From Smittium culicis (lineage: Eukaryota; Kickxellomycota; Harpellomycetes; Harpellales; Legeriomycetaceae): a DNA stretch of 15,159 bases. Shown in pieces: positions 8,903 to 15,159 of the stretch. The notes beneath the pieces are model-generated. The model was not told the origin of the DNA, ran no database searches, and was given only the letters and a program-made list of their open reading frames with translations. Location: NCBI GenBank assembly GCA_001970855.1, contig LSSN01001172.1:1-15159 (forward strand), written 5' to 3'. Position numbers and translations under genes: made by a program. Within the stretch, counting starts at the first letter, position 1. Each line of letters begins with the position of its first letter.

Positions 8903-11900
8903 TGCACATTTTCAGAACAAAAATCGATTTACTATTGATTATTGAAAATTAAAATGATCACTGAAAATACTAAAATCTATTATAATCGTGAAATTTTTAA
9001 AAAATTAAATAAACAAAGCTTTACTCTTGAAGAAAAGAATTTCTTTTAATAAATATTTACCTCATATTAGTATTACATCTTTTTATATTAGAATTAATCT
9101 TGTTTTTAATAATCGTAAATTTAATAAAAATAATATCCCCAACTCTTACATAAACGCTCTAAAAGCTCAAAATAAAAATTTTAGATATTATAAAATAAAC
9201 TTGTTACTATTTTTATAATTAAAGAAATAACTAGTTTTATTCTATAATATTTTCTATAATAATAGATCAGCTTTAAGCCAATTTTACGACCAACTATATT
9301 AGATATCGGTAAATACTATGAATAAAAATATACACACAACGTATAAAATTTTTAATTTAATGATTAAGTTTTTCTTTTAAATATAATAAAAATAATGAGC
9401 AAAAAAATTAATTTATATCAAAATTTTTATAAGTAATATAATTAATTTATATTTGGAGAAAGTTACCTGTTTGAATACACATTAAATTTAATACTTTATT
9501 TTTCATCTAATAACTAATATACATATATTAATACACGTGATTATTATAACTATTATATTATCTACAAGCCATTTGATTTATAAAGTATCTCTATATATCC
9601 ATTGTATATACTTTTTATAAATTTCTAATCTCAGAATAATTAAATAATTAATATATATATATGTATTCGACAAATTCACCTACGGCTCTTAATTACGATA
9701 ATAACCCCTGATTTTGTATGTATTAAAAATTTTTTTTCTAATATTATAGTTTTATTTTGAATCATTGGATCCTTATAAATACGAGATTTAAAATATATTA
9801 AATTTAAACTGTTTTTTTAGATAATTTATATTCATTTCGATCATTAATAATTATTTAAAGCTAAATTGACTGTATCGCTTCCAATTCAGATAAAAAATAT
9901 TTAATAAAATACCACTTACCTATTTTTTTGCTTATATTATCCTTTTAATTCTTTAACTAAAGCTATTTTAACGCACAAAATAGATAAAAAAATATTTAAA
10001 TTAAATTTCTAAATCTCTATGATTTAGAAAATATTAATTCTAATCCTATCGTACTATCATATTATTATTACTCAATAATTGGTATAATTATGTTTATATA
10101 TCGAATAAATATAAAATTTTGAAGATTTATAAAATTCCTTTCTATCATTCTATGCTATTTTTCCGTATCTAAAAAAGTTTACTATATTTAATTAAAGCCA
10201 GAAAAATATTTTTTGATTCTATAAATTATATATAAATTAATTAATTATAAAAATATTTGTTTAATTAAAAGTTTTATAATTTATAACATTTTAGTTTTCG
10301 AATTTTGTTAAAAATTAATATGATTATTTTAAATGCGATTATATTTTTTTGAGTTATAGTTATTCGATTTCTTTATAGAACAGAATGCAAATAGTTTTAA
10401 TTTATATATCTTTTAGATCAATTCTAATTTTAACTGTCGCAATATAAAAATCTTCATAGTTTTTTTCTGATTTACTAGTATTTTTTTTTATATCGATTTA
10501 AAAATGAAATGATCTAGATATTTGATGATAACATGTGTCTATTAATCATGAATTATAGTATAATGCTACCAATATCCACACTGATAATTTTTAAGAGACA
10601 TTTAAAAAATTTTCAATCTAAATTTTAATTGTGTAATTTTCTCGACTTTTTAATACTATTTAATTCCGTATACCATATAAATGACTTCAAGTTTATGACA
10701 AAAAGAGGCATTTGATGCATATACTTATTATATGTAATCTGCGATTATTTATTCTCCTCTAGAAATGAATAATAGAGCAACTAAATTACTCGAATACTTA
10801 ATCAACATAATATTTCTAAGTTTTAAGTTTTGTTTTTAATTAAAACATACTCTTGTATATTCTTATTCTTTTATGAATTGTTGTCATTTATAACATCTAA
10901 TATCGTTTTATTCTCTTGGGTATCACTTCTATATTCCTAAATCAATATAATTAAAAATCTGTGATATCCTGAAGAATTTATTTTTGATATTATATCAGAT
11001 GTGAGATCAACTAATAAAATAGGATTTAATGGATTTTTTGTGTCTAAAAAAGTCTAAATATTAAGCTATTAATATTATTTTATCTTATAAATTAATAATA
11101 ATATACTTCCTAATTAAGCCAATAGAATTTATCAAAAATTAAATTATGCTGAATCAATTGTTTTCATAACATTCATGCTTTCGATAAAATTTTCTTGAAA
11201 TTTAATGATTTCAGACCTGTATTCGTAATCATACCGTAATACTCGTATTTTTCAACGAATTTTTTTTCAAAGACATTAAATTTCTTTAATTTTTTATTTT
11301 TTATATGCGACTATTCTCATTCAACAATTCTAAGAGCATAAATATTCTTCGGTTTTTCTTTATTGAGGAATGTTACAGGAGATAAGATAATTTTCATTCT
11401 TCTTTTATCAATTTTCTGTTACTCGTATTTGAAGAGTTTTTTTTATAAAGTTTAAGGATAGTAACATTATCATAAATTGATGAATCTTTCTTACCAATAA
11501 ATAATAATATTTTAATAATGCGTTTCTGATACTCATAATTTTCCCTCTTCAAACTTCAGTCTCGAATTATATCCATGGATAAATGCTCCTCATTATCATT
11601 AATACTAAATATTCTATCATTTTTAATTTTATACTACTAGATATCAAAAAATCTGTTCAAAATTCGAATATTTTCCTGAATTATAAGTAAATTAATTATT
11701 AAAGATAAAGATTAAATATATTAAATAATTTTAAATGTTAATAATATCCATCAAATATTACTGAATACCACACGGGATGTAAATTTCCAAATATAAAAGC
11801 CATATATTTTTATTATGTTTATAAAGAATTTTCAGGGATTTTTAAAATATATCTATGAATTTACGTAGCAATTTTTCCTATATTATTATTATTAAAAAGG

Positions 11901-12720
11901 TCAATATTAAAATACTATTAATTATAATTAAACTTATAATTATTAAATAATATTAATTTAATCTAGATTTGCTATAAATTAGCTTAGATTAGGTATTATG
12001 GCTAAAAATCTCTGTTCTAGGGATAATTTATAGCATATTGTGAAAATTCATATTTAGAAAAGCACATTTAAAATTTTTTTTTAGAAATTTTGATTTCTTT
12101 ATGTCTTTAACCATTCAGTATTTTTAGTTTCTTGCAATCTACAGTATCATTTTTCAGATTTATGAATGATAATACCTAATTTTATAGATACGACAAAAAA
12201 ATAATGCTTTATTTTGTGATCATACTCCATTATAATATTATAAGTTGATAATCGATGAAATAATCCCTTCCTCTTGCCTTCGATTAAAAAGAGATATTTT
12301 ATGCATATACACTATAATAAATTTATTGTATAATCACCCTCATTGCTACATTTTTCCGTTGAAGGTATATTTATTACTATATTTACTATGATATTTTTAT
12401 AATTATAGTAAAATTTTACGAGAATTAATTAATAATTACTTTCTATCTTTCGAATTAGATAACTTTTTAGACACAAAGTTATTTTTTAATGCGTACAATC
12501 AGGGCTAAATAATTCATGAACGGATATTTATTATTAATGATTAAATAATATTAGATATTATTTCCTTACTAAAAAATTTTTTAGTCGAAATAAAATATTT
12601 TAAATGAATCATTTCATTTTCATTTTTTTTAGTATCAAATTGATTTTGCGGGAATATTGAAACTAAAAATCATTTTAAAGCTAAACAGTAAAGTTCTATT
12701 CAGAGTGTAATAAAAAAAAA

Positions 12721-12730
12721 TTTTTTTTTT
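12721..12730 (-). repeat. Terminal A-tract of the LINE
   Basis: Ten As on the - strand end the element. They are followed in the flank by nine Ts (12720 down to 12712). I take the A-to-T change at 12720/12721 as the likely 3' junction, though part of the T-run could belong to the element. Confidence 0.6.
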
Positions 12731-12741
12731 GTCTTAGAAAG

Positions 12742-12747
12742 TTTATT
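12742..12747 (-). terminator. Poly(A) signal of the LINE
   Basis: AATAAA on the - strand ends 11 bases before the terminal A-tract, the usual spacing between hexamer and poly(A). This position supports the idea that the A-tract came from a polyadenylated RNA. Confidence 0.6.
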
Positions 12748-12895
12748 AAACATAGTTTAAAAGTATACTAAAAACTATTAAAAAACAATAAAAAAGTTAA
12801 AAAAATATTAAAAAAATTTTTTTTTCAACCGAACCCCCTCCGCCGCTCTAACAGCCCCATACCCACTGGGCATTGGTTCAAGGTGGCTGGTGAAT

Positions 12896-12919
12896 CACTT
12901 ATACTTTGCAGTATAAGTG
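12896..12919 (-). other. Strong hairpin with GCAA tetraloop near LINE 3' end
   Basis: On the element's sense (-) strand, the arms CACTTATACT and AGTATAAGTG pair perfectly over 10 bp around the loop GCAA, a GNRA-type tetraloop. Three more pairs (GAA with TTC) extend the stem beyond a single bulged A. The hairpin lies inside the ORF, about 70 bases before its stop and 165-190 bases from the A-tract. Some LINEs have their reverse transcriptase recognise a 3' stem-loop in the RNA; that role here is an inference. Confidence 0.5.
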
Positions 12920-12963
12920 TTCTGGGCACGCGGATGCCGTTCAAAAATTTGGCTGTTTCCAGC

Positions 12964-12975
12964 TCAAAATTTTGA
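12964..12975. repeat. 12-base palindrome in the LINE
   Basis: TCAAAATTTTGA is self-complementary. It lies within the reverse transcriptase ORF, 45 bases from the GCAA hairpin. It is probably incidental but adds to a cluster of inverted repeats near the 3' end. Confidence 0.3.
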
Positions 12976-12983
12976 TCGGCGGT

Positions 12984-13000
12984 GCCAGCTCGAAGCTGGC
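12984..13000. repeat. 7-bp inverted repeat in the LINE
   Basis: GCCAGCT (12984-12990) and AGCTGGC (12994-13000) flank a 3-base loop. It is the third inverted repeat within about 105 bases at the 3' end of the LINE coding region. Confidence 0.35.
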
Positions 13001-15159
13001 TTAAAGATTGTTTAGACTCCCTCCCAAGGAGTTTGCCAACTAGCCCCAACCGGGCTTCGTTGAAACTTGAAAGTAAATTTTTTTCGTCAGAGCGGATCGG
13101 CGTCGGTATGAACTGGCAGATCGTCATTTTTCGGAGATTTCGCCACCGGCTGCAGCTCAGAAGTATGTTGTCGACCGTCTCAGGCACACACAAGTTGCAG
13201 CAGGGGCAAAAATTTTTGAATTTTTGGTCGACGATTTTCATGTTCGACAGGCGCTGGGCGGTCCGGAATGTGCCCATACGCATTTTTCCAATGTCCTGAA
13301 GGCCCAGCTTCAGGTCCGGATACATAGCTTGAAGGTCAACCCAGTTGCCTTTTTTCCCAATTTTTCGGTCCACCGTCCACCGGTGGATTACAGACCGGTT
13401 ATTTCGTCGTTTCCAGTCGACTATCGTGATGATAGTCTGACCGTTTAAATCTTTAGTGCAAAATTTTTTGATCCACCGGGCACTCCCGGTCACCCAGGTG
13501 GCCATCCGGGCCTTCATCGGAGCCTTGATGAGGTCGAAGATCCATGTTTTTGAGGTAGGCCACTTATGATTTGCACGCTCACGGGCTGTGCTGGTGCGTA
13601 TGAACACTGAGGTTATGCCCAGTTCATTCCTGATGCGCTCCATGGCGGCTGATTTTCCGACATTGGCAACCATTCGGATCGCCTTGTCGATTACCATCTG
13701 TATGGGCTTGCATCTGGCTTCGCTCATGCCAAATGTCTCCCCACCGTAGCACCCAATCTGCATCAGTACCGAATTAATGAACTTTATTTTTAGTGCTGTC
13801 AGCACATCGGACCGTCTCAGAAAGCTATACGCAGCGTATACAGCCTTCCTGACCTTTTTCTTGTTGTTCTTTATCGTCCCAGATACGTCCCACTTGCTAT
13901 TCATAATATAGCCCAAGTAGGTGTACTGATCGGTGGAGTTGACTTTTTGGCCCTGTAGGGTCATATCAGTAGTCATCTCCCCGCTTATAGTCATTATCCC
14001 GCACTTGGAGGCATTCACAGCCATTTCCCAAGTCTCAGACCATTCGGTTATGATATCCAGTGCGTCTTGTAAATCGGCTGATGATTCGGCCAATAGCACG
14101 GCATCGTCGTCAAACATTAGTCCAGGTATGCGCGAGGTGAGCCCAGGCACCCGCACACCTCGTACGCCCTTAAATATATCATTTATATAAAAATCAAAGA
14201 GTATTGGCGAGGCTGGGCACCCTTGCCGCACTCCACAGAGATATTCGGTCGGGTTGTAAACTTCATTTCCAACTCTAACTGCAATTTTCGGGGCATTATA
14301 CATGCCCTTGATCATATTGAGGAGTTTGCCCCCAATGCTCAATGATCGCAGTTTATGCAGTAGGACAATATGGGGGACCCGGTCGTAGGCCTTGCTATAG
14401 TCGATATAGCACAGCCATGTTTCCTTGTTATGAATTTTCCGCCGGCGTACTATTTCGTATAGAGTGGTCGGTTGGCCCGCACACTCCTCGAAATTCCTGA
14501 ATCCGGCTTGTTCTTTTACCAATATTTGGTATTTCGCATCGATTTTGCTGAGTTTGGTGGCCACAATTTTGGCGACCAGTTTCGCCAGTGTTGGGATCAG
14601 TGATATCCCTCGGTAGTTATCGGGGTCCTTCAGATCGCCTTTTTTAGGTACTGGGACCACCACTGAAGTTTCTAGACACGTGGGTATAACCCCTGTGTCG
14701 TACATTATATTGATGATTTTATTTATTAATTTAGCTAGTGAAGATGTAGGTGATGGCTCGGTCATCACCAGTTTCCATACCTCAGATGGCACACCATCAG
14801 CTCCCGGAGCTTTGTTATTTGGTGTATCTGCAAGTGCACCAGTGATTTCAGACCATAGTATGGTGTTATCTCATTGTGGTTAATAGTCAGTGTCCGTATT
14901 AATAAGATTCTCCGACTTATCGTCAGTTCGGTTGTTCCCAGTAGTGTCTTTGGCCTGATCGCCAAAATGATTTGCCCAGATTTTTATTTTTTCATGTTTT
15001 TCGGTAGTTAAATTTTTATTTTTGTCGTACACCGGGACATCGGCGATGCTTTGGAACGATTTCCCAGTGTAAGATTTGATGTAGCGCCAATAAGGCTTTG
15101 AGTCGTTGTTCAGAATCTGATCGGCGATTTTTTTTATACTTTTGGCGTGCTGGGCTTTT

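Larger units (their letters stand above)
4501..12720. other. Gene desert of extreme AT content
   Basis: About 8.2 kb lies here without a convincing gene, tRNA, rRNA or tandem array. Long stretches are almost purely A/T: bases 7081-7140 contain 3 G and no C. Homopolymer A and T runs are frequent and stop codons are dense in all frames. The longest open frame (9027-9218, +) encodes mostly Lys, Asn, Ile and Phe and is at chance level. A stop-interrupted, weakly coding-like stretch lies at 11394-11711 on the - strand. The region may be intergenic spacer, heterochromatin or mutated repeat remains; the sequence alone does not decide. Confidence 0.6.
12825..15158 (-). pseudogene. LINE reverse transcriptase ORF, 5'-incomplete, two nonsense codons
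   Basis: One - strand frame runs from the window edge to TGA at 12825-12827 (777 codons), broken by TAA at 14880-14882 and TGA at 14871-14873. Upstream of the breaks are about 92 codons of linker typical of LINE proteins (W-x-x-H-F near 14964-14978). Downstream come APGADGVPSEVW, NYRGISLIP (finger), EQAGFR, YIDYSKAYDRV (14376-14408, first catalytic Asp), GVRQGCPASP (14205-14234), the catalytic motif as FDDD (14103-14114), NASKCG and YLG, then a thumb and a long basic C-terminal region. A Cys-rich motif, CPCCNLC followed by ETVDNILLSC (13144-13206), resembles the C-terminal zinc knuckle of LINE proteins but has Asn where His is usual. The product would reverse-transcribe element RNA at a nicked target. 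With no ATG just after the breaks and two stops, this copy is probably inactive; a readthrough or rearranged form is less likely. Confidence 0.85.
12721..15159 (-). mobile_element. LINE-type (non-LTR) retrotransposon, 3' part
   Basis: On the - strand this region runs from an incomplete 5' side at the window edge through reverse transcriptase coding sequence to a stop at 12825. A 3' untranslated region of roughly 100 bases follows, with an AATAAA signal (12742-12747) and an A-tract (10 As, 12730 down to 12721). No long terminal repeats are visible. A terminal A-tract behind a polyadenylation signal fits target-primed reverse transcription. The sampled G+C of about 50% (14341-14400) contrasts sharply with the flank. 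The endonuclease region and 5' end lie beyond the right edge, so target-site duplications cannot be checked. The exact clade was not determined. Confidence 0.9.

Noticed and set aside
9027..9218. 63-codon open frame on the + strand in the desert
   Set aside because: Its composition is Lys/Asn/Ile/Phe/Leu as expected from AT-rich DNA, it shows no motif, and its length is within chance for over 9 kb read in six frames.
4501..12720. tRNA genes or CRISPR-like arrays in the desert
   Set aside because: I saw no conserved TΨC-type box, no cloverleaf arms and no regularly spaced repeats on reading through; a covariance search would be needed to exclude tRNAs firmly.
12982..14190. + strand open frames opposite the reverse transcriptase
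   Set aside because: They are antisense shadows of the LINE coding frame with no recognisable domain.
14765..14965. 66-codon - strand frame overlapping the LINE breaks, suggesting a frameshift
   Set aside because: Checking base by base, the upstream linker and downstream reverse transcriptase are in the same frame with two stop codons. This other frame is a shadow and no frameshift is needed.

Overview
The window looks like nuclear DNA from a very AT-rich eukaryote, most likely a fungus. It carries two intron-bearing housekeeping genes with short GT-AG introns (68 to 140 bases). The purine gene encodes a yeast-length enzyme of the Met-Cys type with no propeptide. The window also holds part of a non-LTR (LINE-type) retrotransposon. 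An early-diverging fungal lineage with AT-rich spacers would fit, but the sequence alone does not settle the lineage. No bacterial, organellar, CRISPR or prophage features are visible.

Layout. (1) Bases 1-374 are an upstream spacer with a TATA-like stretch. (2) Bases 375-912, + strand, hold a small three-exon gene for a CWF18/CCDC12-type spliceosome-associated protein (129 aa once spliced). (3) Bases 1113-3010, - strand, hold a complete four-exon gene for amidophosphoribosyltransferase (ADE4/PurF type, 511 aa), the first committed step of de novo purine synthesis. The two genes converge, and their stop codons are 200 bases apart. (4) Bases 3011 to about 12720 are a gene desert of nearly 10 kb. 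It is extremely AT-rich (one 60-base line at 7081-7140 has only 3 G/C) and has no convincing gene. A few hairpins and one stretch of weak, stop-interrupted coding character on the - strand are noted. (5) Bases 12721-15159, - strand, are the 3' part of a LINE-type retrotransposon. It has a reverse transcriptase domain, a degenerate C-terminal zinc-knuckle-like motif, an AATAAA signal and a terminal A-tract. The element continues past the right edge, and its frame is broken by two nonsense codons nine bases apart, so this copy looks inactive.

The two host genes are unrelated in function and simply neighbours. The retroelement stands out by composition (about 50% G+C in a sampled line) inside a desert of far lower G+C. 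No clearly new biological system was found. The most interesting signals are a strong hairpin with a GCAA tetraloop near the LINE 3' end, the unusual F-D-D-D form of its catalytic motif, the paired nonsense codons, and an isolated 12-bp hairpin followed by eight Ts in the desert.
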